DNA of 64,000 nt from the NCBI GenBank assembly GCA_016220085.1, contig JACRIN010000004.1:62001-126000 (forward strand), written 5' to 3'. The DNA comes from Planctomycetota bacterium (GTDB lineage: Bacteria; Planctomycetota; UBA1135; GCA-002686595). Positions 43,001 through 51,708 of this stretch are shown here, in pieces. The notes under the pieces were generated by a model. That model worked only from the letters and a program-made list of their open reading frames with translations, searched no databases and was not told where the DNA came from. Positions within the stretch are counted from its first letter, which is position 1; the number at the start of each line of letters is the position of its first letter. Made by a program: the position numbers and the translations under genes.

Positions 43001-44136
43001 AGCTCGCGACGCTCGTCCGGAAGAACTTGACGCGCCGTCCGATGCGCACGGCGCTGACGGTGCTCGGCGTCGCGTCGGCGATGTTGCTGTTCGTGCTGGT
43101 CGAGTCGCTGAGCGCCGGCCTCGAACGCGCGCTGTCGGGCTCCGAGGCCGCGAGGACGTTGGTCGTCTACCGGCAGAACCGCTACTGCCCGCAGACGTCG
43201 TTCCTGCCCGAGTGGTACGCGACGCGGATCGCGAAGCTCCCCGGCGTGAAGAGCGTCTTGCCGGTCAAGGTCTACCTCAACAACTGCCGCGCGAGCCTCG
43301 ATCTCGTCGCGTTCCAGGGCGCGCCGGCGGCCGAGATGCTCTCGACGCGCGGCATCGAGGTGATCGACGGCGACGCGCAGCGCTTCGTGCGGGAGAAGGA
43401 CTCCGCGCTGGTCGGCCGCGCGTTCGCCGCGCGCAAGGACGTCGAGGTCGGCGAGAGCTTCCGCTTCGGCAACATCGTCGTGAAAGTCGCCGGCATCTTC
43501 GCGAGCGACGAGCCCGTCGAGGAAGGCGTGATCCTCACCCACCTCGAGTTCCTCCAACGCGCCGGGCCGGTCAACAAGCTCGGCACGGTGACGCAATTCG
43601 AAGTCAAGATCGACGACGCGTCGCGAGCGGAGGCGCTGTCGGCGGAGATCGACGAGCTCTTCCGCACCGCGGAGCAACCGACCGACACGCGCGCGAAGAT
43701 CCTCTTCCTCGAGGGCGCCACGCGCGACTTGCGCGAGATCCTCGGCTTCGCGCGGATCCTCGGGTTCGCGTGCGTGCTCGTGGTGCTCGTGCTGGTCGCG
43801 AACACGGTGCTGATGAGCGTTCAGGAGCGCGTGCGGGAGTTCGGCGTCTTCCGCACTCTCGGTTACCGCGCTTCGCACGTCGCCGAGCTCGTCGTCGTCG
43901 AGTCGCTCGCGCTGTCGCTCTTCGGCGGCGCGCTCGGGCTCGGCCTCGCGTGGCTGGTCGTGCACTTCGCGCGAGTCTCGATCGGTTCCGAGGGCGTGCC
44001 GGTGCAGTTCTCGACGTCGCCGAAGCTCGCGGTGCTCGGATTCGCCGTCGCCGCGGCGTGCGGGATCGTCGCTGGGCTCGTGCCGGCGCTGCGCTCGGCG
44101 CGCGCCGAGATCGTCGTCTCGTTGAGGAGCGCCTGA
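42997..44136 (+). CDS. FtsX/MacB-type ABC permease 1
   Basis: A 379-residue permease: one N-terminal helix (about 17-38), a periplasmic MacB-like domain (about 45-250), and three C-terminal helices (about 253-275, 300-325, 345-365) with the FtsX pattern VRVREFGVFRTLGYRASHVAELVVVES. Start ATGA overlaps the ATPase stop. It pairs with the next permease, so the exporter is probably a heterodimer rather than the MacB homodimer. The periplasmic domain carries few Cys (NRYCPQT, NNCRAS), possibly substrate-related. Confidence 0.9.
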   Translation: MKLATLVRKNLTRRPMRTALTVLGVASAMLLFVLVESLSAGLERALSGSEAARTLVVYRQNRYCPQTSFLPEWYATRIAKLPGVKSVLPVKVYLNNCRASLDLVAFQGAPAAEMLSTRGIEVIDGDAQRFVREKDSALVGRAFAARKDVEVGESFRFGNIVVKVAGIFASDEPVEEGVILTHLEFLQRAGPVNKLGTVTQFEVKIDDASRAEALSAEIDELFRTAEQPTDTRAKILFLEGATRDLREILGFARILGFACVLVVLVLVANTVLMSVQERVREFGVFRTLGYRASHVAELVVVESLALSLFGGALGLGLAWLVVHFARVSIGSEGVPVQFSTSPKLAVLGFAVAAACGIVAGLVPALRSARAEIVVSLRSA

Positions 44137-45296
44137 TGCGCCTCTTGCCGCTCGACTACGCCGTCCGGAACCTCGGTCGACGGCCGACGCGCACGCTGCT
44201 CGCCGCGGCGTCGAGCGCGCTGGTCGCCGCGCTGCTGGTCGCGACCGCGGCGTTCGTGCGCGGGCTCGACCGGACGTTCCAGGGCGCGGCGCGCGGCGAC
44301 ACCGCGATCCTGCTCTCCAGCGTCGCCGAGCGCGATGTCGTGCGCTCGACGGTGGTCGCGGGCCTCGGCGAGCTCGTCGCGGCCTCCGTGCGCGGAGTCG
44401 CGACGATCGAAGGCGTGCCCGCGATCTCCGACGAGATCCACATGGGCACGAACCTCGCGCTTCCGGGCGACAAGCGCGCGCGGCCCGGCTTCGTGCGCGG
44501 CGTCACCGAGCGCGCGTTCCTCGTGCACGACGCGGTGACGCTGATCGAGGGCCGCACGCCGCGCACCGGCGAGGTGATCGTCGGCCGGCTCGTCGCCGAG
44601 CAGCTCGGCGTCGAGCCCGTGGCGCTCGAGCTCGGCAAGGAGCTCTCGTTCGAAGGCGCGGCGTTCACGATCGTCGGCCGCTTCGCCGCGCCGGGCACGA
44701 CGATCGAAGGCGAGGTGTGGACCCCGCTCGCGCCGTTGCGCGGCCTGACGCGGCGCGACGATTCGTCGGCGACGTTCGTCAAGGTGACCGAACCCGCCGC
44801 GATCGCCGAGCTCGAGCTCTTCGCCAAACGTCGCCTCGATCTCGAGCTCGTCGTGATCCCGACCGCGATCTACTACAAGGAGCTCGCCGACTACTTCGCG
44901 CCGATCCGCAACCTGTCGTGGGCGCTCGCGGGGCTGATCGCGCTCGCGGCGCTGTTCGGCGGCGCGAACACGCTCAACGCGACGGTGCAGGACCGCGTGC
45001 GCGAGCTCGCGACGCTGCGCGCGGTCGGCTACGGCGGCTGGGCGCTGGTCGGCTCGCTCGCGCAGGAAGCCTTGGTGCTCGCGTCCGCCGGTGCGCTGGT
45101 CGGCCTGCTCGCCGCGCGGCTCTTCCTCGCCGGCTCGAGCGTCCGCATCGCGATGAGCGCCTTCGAGCTCACCGTCGACGCCCCTGCGGTGCTCGCGGGA
45201 ATCGCCGGCGCCCTGATCCTCGCTCTGTTCGGCACCGCGCCCGCCGCCTGGCGCGTGTTGAAACTCCCCGTGGCGGCGGCTTTGAAGGAGAATTGA
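44136..45296 (+). CDS. FtsX/MacB-type ABC permease 2
   Basis: A 386-residue second permease of the same topology: N-terminal helix (about 19-42), periplasmic domain (to about 265), and three helices (about 268-290, 315-340, 350-375). The coupling-type motif VRELATLRAVGYGGWALVG matches FtsX proteins. Its ATG uses the last base of the previous TGA (TGATG). Weak similarity to permease 1 implies ancient duplication. Lacks an own ATPase, as expected. Confidence 0.9.
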   Translation: MRLLPLDYAVRNLGRRPTRTLLAAASSALVAALLVATAAFVRGLDRTFQGAARGDTAILLSSVAERDVVRSTVVAGLGELVAASVRGVATIEGVPAISDEIHMGTNLALPGDKRARPGFVRGVTERAFLVHDAVTLIEGRTPRTGEVIVGRLVAEQLGVEPVALELGKELSFEGAAFTIVGRFAAPGTTIEGEVWTPLAPLRGLTRRDDSSATFVKVTEPAAIAELELFAKRRLDLELVVIPTAIYYKELADYFAPIRNLSWALAGLIALAALFGGANTLNATVQDRVRELATLRAVGYGGWALVGSLAQEALVLASAGALVGLLAARLFLAGSSVRIAMSAFELTVDAPAVLAGIAGALILALFGTAPAAWRVLKLPVAAALKEN

Positions 45297-45301
45297 AGAC
45301 C

Positions 45302-45817
45302 ATGATCCGCAATCGACTGTTCGCTCTCGCCGTCTGTCTCGCGCCGTTCGTCGTCGCGTGCTCCGAATCGAAGGAGAGCGCACCGCCCGCCGCGACGACC
45401 GCGTCGCTCCCCGAGGCGTACCACCTCGCCGCCGAGCCCGCGGGCGCGAAGGACGTGCTCGTGTTGAAGACCGAGCTGAAGGACGGCGACTCGGTCGTCG
45501 TGCGCGGCCGCGTGCAGGACTTCGTCAACGGGCTCGCCGCGTTCGTGATGACCGACGGCGCGCTCAAGCCGTGCAACGAGGAAGGCCCGATGCCGACGTG
45601 CGAGACGCCGTGGGACTACTGCTGCACCGATCCCGCGGAGATCACCGCCGCGAGCGCGGGCGTCGAGTTCCGCGACGGCGAGAACGTCCTGCGCACCGAC
45701 GCCCAGGGCTTCCACGGCCTCGACCGGCTGAAGTGGGTGACGGTCAAGGGCGTGGCGAAACTCGACGACAAGGGCAACCTGACCGTCGTCGCTGACGGCG
45801 TGTACGTCAAGCCGTAG
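45302..45817 (+). CDS. Lipoprotein with Cys cluster, end of exporter operon
   Basis: A 171-residue lipoprotein (lipobox VVAC, about residues 17-20, ACSESKES). The mature part looks like a small beta-barrel (LKDGDSVVVRGRVQDFVNGLAAFVMTDG) similar to OB folds, with an inserted Cys cluster: PCNEEGPMPTCETPWDYCC. It starts five bases after the permease stop. With the Cys-rich protein at the other end of the operon, this suggests handling of a metal or thiol-reactive compound (inference). It could act as a periplasmic chaperone for the exporter. Confidence 0.75.
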   Translation: MIRNRLFALAVCLAPFVVACSESKESAPPAATTASLPEAYHLAAEPAGAKDVLVLKTELKDGDSVVVRGRVQDFVNGLAAFVMTDGALKPCNEEGPMPTCETPWDYCCTDPAEITAASAGVEFRDGENVLRTDAQGFHGLDRLKWVTVKGVAKLDDKGNLTVVADGVYVKP

Positions 45818-45842
45818 CGCGAACCACGAGCACCGGCTGCCG

Positions 45843-46298
45843 TCAGCCGGCGCGCTGGCCGAACCCGTGCGCCACGAACGACGCGGCGAGCGCGGCGAGG
45901 ACGACGCACGTGAGCTCGAGGTGGCTGAGCACGGCGAGCGTCCGCGCATTCGAAGTGTTCGGCGCGCGGCCGGCGCGCACGGCGGCGCGCCAACGCATCA
46001 GCGCGACCATCGGCACGAGCTCGAGCAGCAAGATCAACACGAAGAGCCCGAGCTTCGCGTGGAAGAGCCACGTCCCCATGTAGAACGCGGTGCCCTTCTC
46101 GAGCGAGCTGAACGCTCGCCACGGTCCGGTCGCGAGCCAGAGCACCGCCGCGATCGCCCAGAAGAGATCCGCCTTGAACACGCGCTGCAATCCGGCGGCG
46201 TCGAGCGGCTGGCGCAGGAACTTCGCGCGTAGGTGGATTGCGGGCAAGCCGACGGCGAGCGCGAGCAAGTGGAAGAACGAGACGAGCGCTGCGGTCAC
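45843..46298 (-). CDS. DUF2214-like integral membrane protein
   Basis: A 151-residue protein with four predicted transmembrane helices (about 4-22, 45-65, 77-97, 125-145) resembling the DUF2214 family of unknown function: FFHLLALAVGLPAIHLRA, then DLFWAIAAVLWLATGPWRAF and FHAKLGLFVLILLLELVPM. The GTG at 46298 is strongly supported by GGAGGAGG about eight bases upstream. The fold is like small cytochrome b-type or redox membrane proteins (His residues in helices 1 and 3), but no function is established. Confidence 0.8.
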   Translation of the reverse strand: MTAALVSFFHLLALAVGLPAIHLRAKFLRQPLDAAGLQRVFKADLFWAIAAVLWLATGPWRAFSSLEKGTAFYMGTWLFHAKLGLFVLILLLELVPMVALMRWRAAVRAGRAPNTSNARTLAVLSHLELTCVVLAALAASFVAHGFGQRAG

Positions 46299-46530
46299 GG
46301 GGGATCCTCCTCCGAACGGGACGATCGCGGCCCGAGCATCGAGTCGCGTCGGACCATCGGACCGCGCCCCGACGCGGAAGTCCAGCACCAGGCTCGCCGC
46401 GCGGCCCGCGCGCAGCGCGCGAACCGAGGGCCCGATGGCGCGGGAACCCGGTCGCACGCGGCGCGCGCGCCGCGCGATGTGCGCCACGCAGCTCGCCGAT
46501 GAACGAATCGACGCGGGCGGCCTACCGCGT

Positions 46531-48909
46531 TCAGTTCACGATCACGTACTTCAGCTTGTCGAGCTGCGCGTCCTTGCCGTTCGGGTCGGTGACCTGCAAC
46601 GACACGTCGTACTCGCCCGGGCTCGTGAAGGTGTGCGTCGGATTCTGCGCTGTCGAAGTCGTGTCGTCGCCGAAGTCCCATTCCCAGGCGATGACGTTTC
46701 CGACCGACAAGTCGGTGAACTGCACGGTCAACGGACCGCTGCCCGTCGTCGGCGAAGCGACGAAGTCGGCGACGATCGGCGGGCCCTGACCGACCTGGAT
46801 GTAGGCGACTCGATCGAGAAAGGTCGAGCCGTACACGTTGGTCGCCGTCAGCCGCACCGAGTACGTGCCCGGCGTCGTGTACGTGTGGCTCGGATCCGGC
46901 ACGACCGCGGCGCCGCCGTCCCCGAAGTTCCAGTACCAAGACGTCGGCGCACCGCCCGTCGACTCGTCGGTGAAGTCGACGACGAACGGCGCGTTTCCGG
47001 ACGTGGGTTGGCCGCTGAAGCTCGCGATCGGCGGGATGAAGTCGACGATCACGCAGTTCGTCTGCGTCGACGTGTCCGAGCCGTACGCGTTGCTCGCGGT
47101 CAGCGTCACCGAGAAGTAGCCGGAGGTCGTGTAGACGTGGCTCGGGTGCTGGAGCGTCGACGTCTGGCCGTCGCCGAAGCTCCACGCCCACGCGGTCGGT
47201 GCGCCGCCGGCGGACAGGTCCGTGAACTGCACGGTCAGCGGAGAAGTCCCTCCATGCGTGGACGCCGTGAAGTCCGCGATCGGCGGCACGACATCGACGA
47301 GCACGCAATCGGTGACGGTCGTCGCGTCCGAGCCCAGCGCGTTCGTCACGCCGAGCGTGACCGTGTAGCTGCCGAGCGCGGCGTACGTGTGCGTCGGGTT
47401 CTGCTCGGTCGACGTCGTTCCATCGCCGAAGTCCCACGTCCACGCGCTCGGCACGCCGGTCGAGAGATCGCGGAAGCGCACGACGAGCGGCGAGAGGCCG
47501 GACGTCGGGTACGCGGCCAGCTCTGCGTTCGGTACGGTCGTTCCGGAGAGCATCAGCGACTCGAACGCGTCGGCGCGGCCGTAGCCGAAGCTGTCGTCGA
47601 CGCCGGGCACGCCCAGGTCGTCGGCGCCGGCCTTGAGCAAGAGCTCGACGTCGTTCGGCGACAGCGTCGGGCGCCGGCTCCAGATCAGCGCGCACACCCC
47701 CGACACGATCGGCGCGGCGAAGCTGGTGCCGAGCGGCGACCCGGTGTACGCGTCGTTCGCGAAGTAGTCGGTCGTGAAGATGTTGACGCCCGGCGCGACG
47801 AGGTCGACGTACGGGCCGTAGTTCGAGAAGTACGCGAGCCCGTCGCTCAAGTCGCTCGCGCCCACCACGATCAGGTCGTCCGCGTCGCGATCGGTGTACG
47901 CCGGAACGCCGCCCTCGTTGCCCGCGGCCCAGACGAGCAGGCCGCCGATCGTCTTCACGTAGCTCGCCGTCGTCAGATTCGACGTGTATCCGACGCCCGC
48001 GTAGCTGACGTTCGCGATGCGATCGCCGCTCTCGATCGAAGTGCGCGCCGCGTGCTGCAGGTCCGACAGATAGGCACCGCCTGTGCTGAGGTTCGAGACC
48101 CGCAGCATTCGGTGCGACAGGTTCCAACCCACGCCGCTGACGCCGAGGCCGTTGCCGCCGTTCGCCGCGACGACGCCGGTGGTGCGCGTGCCGTGATGGT
48201 GAACCGGCTCGATCTGCCCGCCTTGGGTCTCCCACAAGCGATCGACCGCGTTGTAGCCCTCGAGGCGATGCAACTTCAGGTCCTCGTGCGTCGTGCGCAC
48301 TCCGGTGTCGCACACGCCGACCTGGATCGACGGGTCACCGGTCTCCAGACTCCACGCGAGACAGGAGTTGGTGGCCCAAGGCTGGTGATGCCACTGCGAA
48401 GCGAAGTACAGGTCGTCGGGGCAGTTCGGCAGCGGTTGCCTCGACGGAGCGATGCCGACGCCGCCGCCGAGCGGCGCCTGGGAGCTCTGCGACAGCACGC
48501 TCGGCGAGAGCAACCAATCGGGCTCGACGTACTCGAAGTTCCCCGTCGCCAGCAACTCGGCAGCGACGCGCGGTTCGAGGCCCGGCGCGGCGATCCGGAT
48601 CACCGACTCGTCGGTCTCCGGCACGTATCGGACGAGCTCGAACCGCTGGAGTTCCTTGCGCGCCGCGGCGCGCCGCGCCCAGCCGTCCGCGCGCGTCGCG
48701 CCCTTCGCGACCCACGCGCTCGCCTGAACGGGTCGCACGATCAAGCGAGCCGTCCACTCGCGCACGCCGGGCACCGGAGCGAACGTCGCGGCGAGCGGGC
48801 TCGACGGCGGGACCGACCCGGCGACCGGTTGCTCGGGCTCACCCGCGAACGCGAACGAACCGAGGACTGCGAACGTCGAGACGACGATGGAGAGAGCGGA
48901 TCGGCGCAT
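46531..48909 (-). CDS. Secreted subtilisin-like protease with four PKD domains
   Basis: A 792-residue exported serine protease (S8). Signal peptide at 1-22 (MRRSALSIVVSTFAVLGSFA), propeptide-like region to about 130, then the catalytic domain with D201 (VGVCDTGVRTTHED), H239 (HHHGTRTTG), oxyanion N331 (AAGNEGG) and S396 (GTSFAAP). C-terminal to it are four PKD domains, each with the W-x-W-x-F-G-D-G-type motif (WTWDFGDGTTS, WAWSFGDGQTS, WYWNFGDGGAA, WEWDFGDDTTS), which often bind insoluble substrates. The ATG at 48909 is chosen at the signal peptide. It lies downstream of the FecR/sigma pair, a possible regulator. Confidence 0.93.
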   Translation of the reverse strand: MRRSALSIVVSTFAVLGSFAFAGEPEQPVAGSVPPSSPLAATFAPVPGVREWTARLIVRPVQASAWVAKGATRADGWARRAAARKELQRFELVRYVPETDESVIRIAAPGLEPRVAAELLATGNFEYVEPDWLLSPSVLSQSSQAPLGGGVGIAPSRQPLPNCPDDLYFASQWHHQPWATNSCLAWSLETGDPSIQVGVCDTGVRTTHEDLKLHRLEGYNAVDRLWETQGGQIEPVHHHGTRTTGVVAANGGNGLGVSGVGWNLSHRMLRVSNLSTGGAYLSDLQHAARTSIESGDRIANVSYAGVGYTSNLTTASYVKTIGGLLVWAAGNEGGVPAYTDRDADDLIVVGASDLSDGLAYFSNYGPYVDLVAPGVNIFTTDYFANDAYTGSPLGTSFAAPIVSGVCALIWSRRPTLSPNDVELLLKAGADDLGVPGVDDSFGYGRADAFESLMLSGTTVPNAELAAYPTSGLSPLVVRFRDLSTGVPSAWTWDFGDGTTSTEQNPTHTYAALGSYTVTLGVTNALGSDATTVTDCVLVDVVPPIADFTASTHGGTSPLTVQFTDLSAGGAPTAWAWSFGDGQTSTLQHPSHVYTTSGYFSVTLTASNAYGSDTSTQTNCVIVDFIPPIASFSGQPTSGNAPFVVDFTDESTGGAPTSWYWNFGDGGAAVVPDPSHTYTTPGTYSVRLTATNVYGSTFLDRVAYIQVGQGPPIVADFVASPTTGSGPLTVQFTDLSVGNVIAWEWDFGDDTTSTAQNPTHTFTSPGEYDVSLQVTDPNGKDAQLDKLKYVIVN

Positions 48910-49222
48910 GGGACTCGCTTTCGGCCGAGCCCTTCGCCGCGGCGACGGAGCTCGGACTGCCAAGGGGGACGGACGGCTCCGTTTCTGCATCAGCAAGCTG
49001 CGCGCCCGAGCTCCACGCTCGATCACTCGACGCAGCGGCCGGGTGCGATCGATCCTCGGTCCGCGATCTGGACGGACTCGCGTCAATCCGACCAGGTGCG
49101 ACCGGGTGCGACGACGCGCGGCCAGGTGCGACCGGGTCCGATCAGGTCCGACTCAGATGCGGCCGGGTGCCGCCAGGCTCCAGCCGGGTGCGATGCGTCG
49201 CGAGGCCGCGCGAGTCGCGCGT
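48910..49222. other. Gap between FecR-like and protease genes, partly repeat
   Basis: 313 bases. Apart from the 10-bp array (49090-49197) there is nothing gene-like. The protease promoter probably lies in 48910-49090, but no clear motif was seen. Confidence 0.5.
49090..49197. repeat. 10-bp tandem array, about ten copies
   Basis: Units resembling GACCGGGTGC (GACCAGGTGC, GACCGGGTGC, GGCCAGGTGC, GACCGGGTCC, GATCAGGTCC, GGCCGGGTGC and others) repeat every 10, sometimes 11, bases. Unlike most other arrays the period is not a multiple of three; it is close to one helical turn. Confidence 0.8.
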
Positions 49223-50314
49223 TCAGCGCCAATCGGGTTCGAGTTCGGCGCGCCAGCTCGCGAGCATGCGCTCATCGCCCGCGAGGATGCCTTCCAGCGT
49301 GACGTCGCTCGGCCGCGGATAGGCGTCGGAGAGCCGCGCGAAGACTCGGGTGCGCAGCTCGCGACTCGGCGCGTCGAGCAGGTGGAACAGCGACAGCGAA
49401 TCCTCGCGGCGATCGAGCTCGCAAACGCGCGCGAGCGCCTCGGGGTCGGGCTGCGACGAGAACTCGACGCTGCGCAACGCCGCGACGAAGTCCGGCGCCG
49501 CGTCGAGGAACACCGGCGTGTCGGGGCCGCGGCCGGGCAGCGACCGACAGATCGCGCCCTTCGGCACCAAGACCTTGCGTCCGTCGGTCTCGAACGCGAC
49601 GCGACCGGTGCGCACCGAGAGCGTCGTCAGCCCGGCGTCGTCGACCGCGAGGTCGTACTCGCAGCCGAGATCGACCGAGAGACCGGCGGGAGTGTCGATC
49701 TGGAAGAGCCGCGGCCTCGCGACGATCGACGCGGAGATCGCGCCGCGCTCGAGGAAGAGCTTGTGGAGCTCGTCACCGCGCTCGACGACGCGCAACCGCG
49801 AACCCTTGGCGACGCGCAGCTCGCCGAGCCGGCCGAGATCGAGCTCGGCGTCCGCGGACGCGTCGAGCGACTCCCCCACGCCGAGCGAGCGCGTCCCCGC
49901 GACGCCGCGCACCGCGTAGCCGTCGTCGCGCGAAGCGAACAGCCGCCAGGCACCGAGCACGACGACGACGCACGCCGCGGCGACGAGCCACGGCCGCCGC
50001 GCGCGCATTCGAGCCCCAGGCGAGCGCGCGAAACGCGGACCGGATGCGCCAGGCGCAAACGGAACGCGCTGCGCCGATGCGTCACGCGAGCGCAGACCGC
50101 GCTCCGACGCTTCGCCAGGCGCGAGCTCGACGCGCTGCGCCGATTCATCGGGCGCGCTCGCGACGCGTTGCGCCGGCGCGTCGGTCCGAGCCGCTTGCGC
50201 GATCGGCGCGGGCTCCGCGAAACGGCCGAGCAACCGCTCCAAGCGCTCGACCTCGCGCTCGGGAGGCCCGCGCTTCGACCACAGGTACTCGTCGTCTTGC
50301 TGTTCGGTGCTCAT
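49223..50314 (-). CDS. FecR-type anti-sigma/sensor protein
   Basis: A 363-residue single-pass membrane protein. A cytoplasmic N-terminal region of about 100 residues is followed by one transmembrane helix (about 108-126, PWLVAAACVVVVLGAWRLF) and a periplasmic FecR-like domain (LFLERGAISASIVARPRLFQIDTPAGLSVDLGCEYDLAVDD). The cytoplasmic region contains six 11-residue repeats (DAPAQRVASAP, DESAQRVELAP, DASAQRVPFAP) encoded by a 33-bp DNA array. The ATG overlaps the sigma-factor stop (ATGA), so it almost surely controls that factor. Confidence 0.85.
   Translation of the reverse strand: MSTEQQDDEYLWSKRGPPEREVERLERLLGRFAEPAPIAQAARTDAPAQRVASAPDESAQRVELAPGEASERGLRSRDASAQRVPFAPGASGPRFARSPGARMRARRPWLVAAACVVVVLGAWRLFASRDDGYAVRGVAGTRSLGVGESLDASADAELDLGRLGELRVAKGSRLRVVERGDELHKLFLERGAISASIVARPRLFQIDTPAGLSVDLGCEYDLAVDDAGLTTLSVRTGRVAFETDGRKVLVPKGAICRSLPGRGPDTPVFLDAAPDFVAALRSVEFSSQPDPEALARVCELDRREDSLSLFHLLDAPSRELRTRVFARLSDAYPRPSDVTLEGILAGDERMLASWRAELEPDWR
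50010..50207. repeat. 33-bp tandem array inside the FecR-like gene
   Basis: Six units of exactly 33 bp (starting 50010, 50043, 50076, 50109, 50142, 50175) within the coding sequence for the cytoplasmic linker. It shares the 16-mer CGCCGATTCATCGGGC (50138-50153) with the intergenic 33-bp array at 11882-11897, at a similar place in the unit. Confidence 0.85.
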
Positions 50315-50946
50315 CGCGCGTCCTCGCGCTCCAAACGCTCGCGCAGGAGCTTCATACCGCGCGTCAGGTTGACGCGCACCGATCCGTGGGTCATTCCCGT
50401 GCGCGCGGCGATCTCCGGACCGCTGAGACCTTCGACCAGCCGCAGGATCAGCGTCTCGCGATACGCGTCCGGCAACGCGCGCACGGCGGCGAGCGCGCGC
50501 TCCGCTTCCTCGCCGTCGTCATGCGACGGCTCGTCGGGCGCGACGAAGTCGTCGACGAGCACGTCGGCGCCGTCGCCGAGCCGCGTGTCGGCGTTGCGTT
50601 CGCTCGGATGCGCGTCGCGCGCGCGCCGATGTGCGTCGCGCGCCGCGTTGCGCGCGATGCTCGCGAGCCAACCGGGGAAGCGCTCGGGCGACTCGAGCCG
50701 TCCGATCGAGCGCAGCGCGAGCAGGAAGACCTCTTGCACGAGATCGCGCACCTCGCGCCGCGGCCCGTGCGCGAGCGCGATGCCGTGCACCACGCCGTGA
50801 AAACGCTCGGCGAGCCGCCCGAACGCGTCGCGATCGCCGCGCTGCGCGCGCCGAGCGAGCTCGACCTCGAACGCGTCGTCGTCCGGGGCCTCGTACTCCC
50901 GGGCGTCGCGGTCCAGCCCGCCGCCGGCCACTCCGTCGGAGCTCAC
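50311..50946 (-). CDS. ECF RNA polymerase sigma factor
   Basis: A 211-residue ECF sigma factor. Region 2 is ELARRAQRGDRDAFGRLAERF, then the DLVQEVFLLALRSIGRL core-binding block and FPGWLASIARNAARDAHRR. Region 4 is ALPDAYRETLILRLVEGLSGPEIAARTGMTHGSVR (HTH), about residues 155-190. The GTG start at 50946 has a strong GGAGGGG upstream; longer in-frame starts have none. It is coupled to the FecR-like gene by ATGA overlap. Targets unknown; the PKD protease downstream is a candidate. Confidence 0.92.
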   Translation of the reverse strand: MSSDGVAGGGLDRDAREYEAPDDDAFEVELARRAQRGDRDAFGRLAERFHGVVHGIALAHGPRREVRDLVQEVFLLALRSIGRLESPERFPGWLASIARNAARDAHRRARDAHPSERNADTRLGDGADVLVDDFVAPDEPSHDDGEEAERALAAVRALPDAYRETLILRLVEGLSGPEIAARTGMTHGSVRVNLTRGMKLLRERLEREDAR

Positions 50947-51130
50947 CGCGCCCCTCCGCGCGACGAAGGCACGGCGACGCGGTTTGACGCGAACGAACGA
51001 CGTCCGGACCAGCCAGGGAAGCGAGTCTTCACTCGGGGGCGACACGCCGTGGGGACGAACGCCGCCCGCGAGTGTTAGCGCCCCATCGAACGTCCGTCGA
51101 GGGCCCGCAGCGGAACGAACCCGCGTGGCC

Positions 51131-51667
51131 TCAGCGCAGGCTCACCGTGCCCGAAGAGCTCGCCGGGCTGCCGCCGTAGTCGCCGGTGATCTCGTACGCC
51201 ACGAGCGGAAGGACGTCGGCGCTCGCGCGCGGTCCGATCCCGTTGCTCAGGCGCACGTCGCCGTCCAGGCCAAGGGTCGGTTCGAGGAACTCGGCGCTCG
51301 CGTTGCCGATGCGCAGGTCGGCGCGAGCGCTCGGATCGCCGTCGTCGTCGAACTCGATCCAGAGCTCGCAGACGTAGCGATACTCGAACGCGCCGCCGGC
51401 CCCTCCGCGTCCGTGGATGCGGAGGTGCTGACCGCCGCCGGCGAGCGGCAAGAGCTCGACGTCACGCTGCTCCGTCACCCCGAAGGCCTCGACGCGGACT
51501 TCGTTCGCGCCAAGGTGCATGACGTCGGCGGCCACGAGCTCTTCGACGAACTCGACGTCGACGCGGGTCGGACCCGGAATCGACGCCGGCCAAACGCGGA
51601 CGAGGAACACGCCGAAGCCGAGGAGGAACGCGTACGCCGCAACCGATCGCAGCCGCATGCGCGTCAT
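51131..51667 (-). CDS. Hypothetical membrane-anchored or exported protein
   Basis: A 178-residue protein with one N-terminal hydrophobic segment (LRSVAAYAFLLGFGVFLVRVW, about residues 6-26) that is a signal or anchor. The rest is beta-rich (VDVEFVEELVAADVMHLG, then EYRYVCELWIEFDDDGD), with no recognised motif. It starts 41 bases after the truD stop and ends about 185 bases before the sigma-factor start, so it may be co-transcribed with either. Function unknown. Confidence 0.6.
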   Translation of the reverse strand: MTRMRLRSVAAYAFLLGFGVFLVRVWPASIPGPTRVDVEFVEELVAADVMHLGANEVRVEAFGVTEQRDVELLPLAGGGQHLRIHGRGGAGGAFEYRYVCELWIEFDDDGDPSARADLRIGNASAEFLEPTLGLDGDVRLSNGIGPRASADVLPLVAYEITGDYGGSPASSSGTVSLR

Positions 51668-51708
51668 TCTCGGCGCCGACACGGTCCGTCGCAATGCGGG
51701 ATGCGCAC

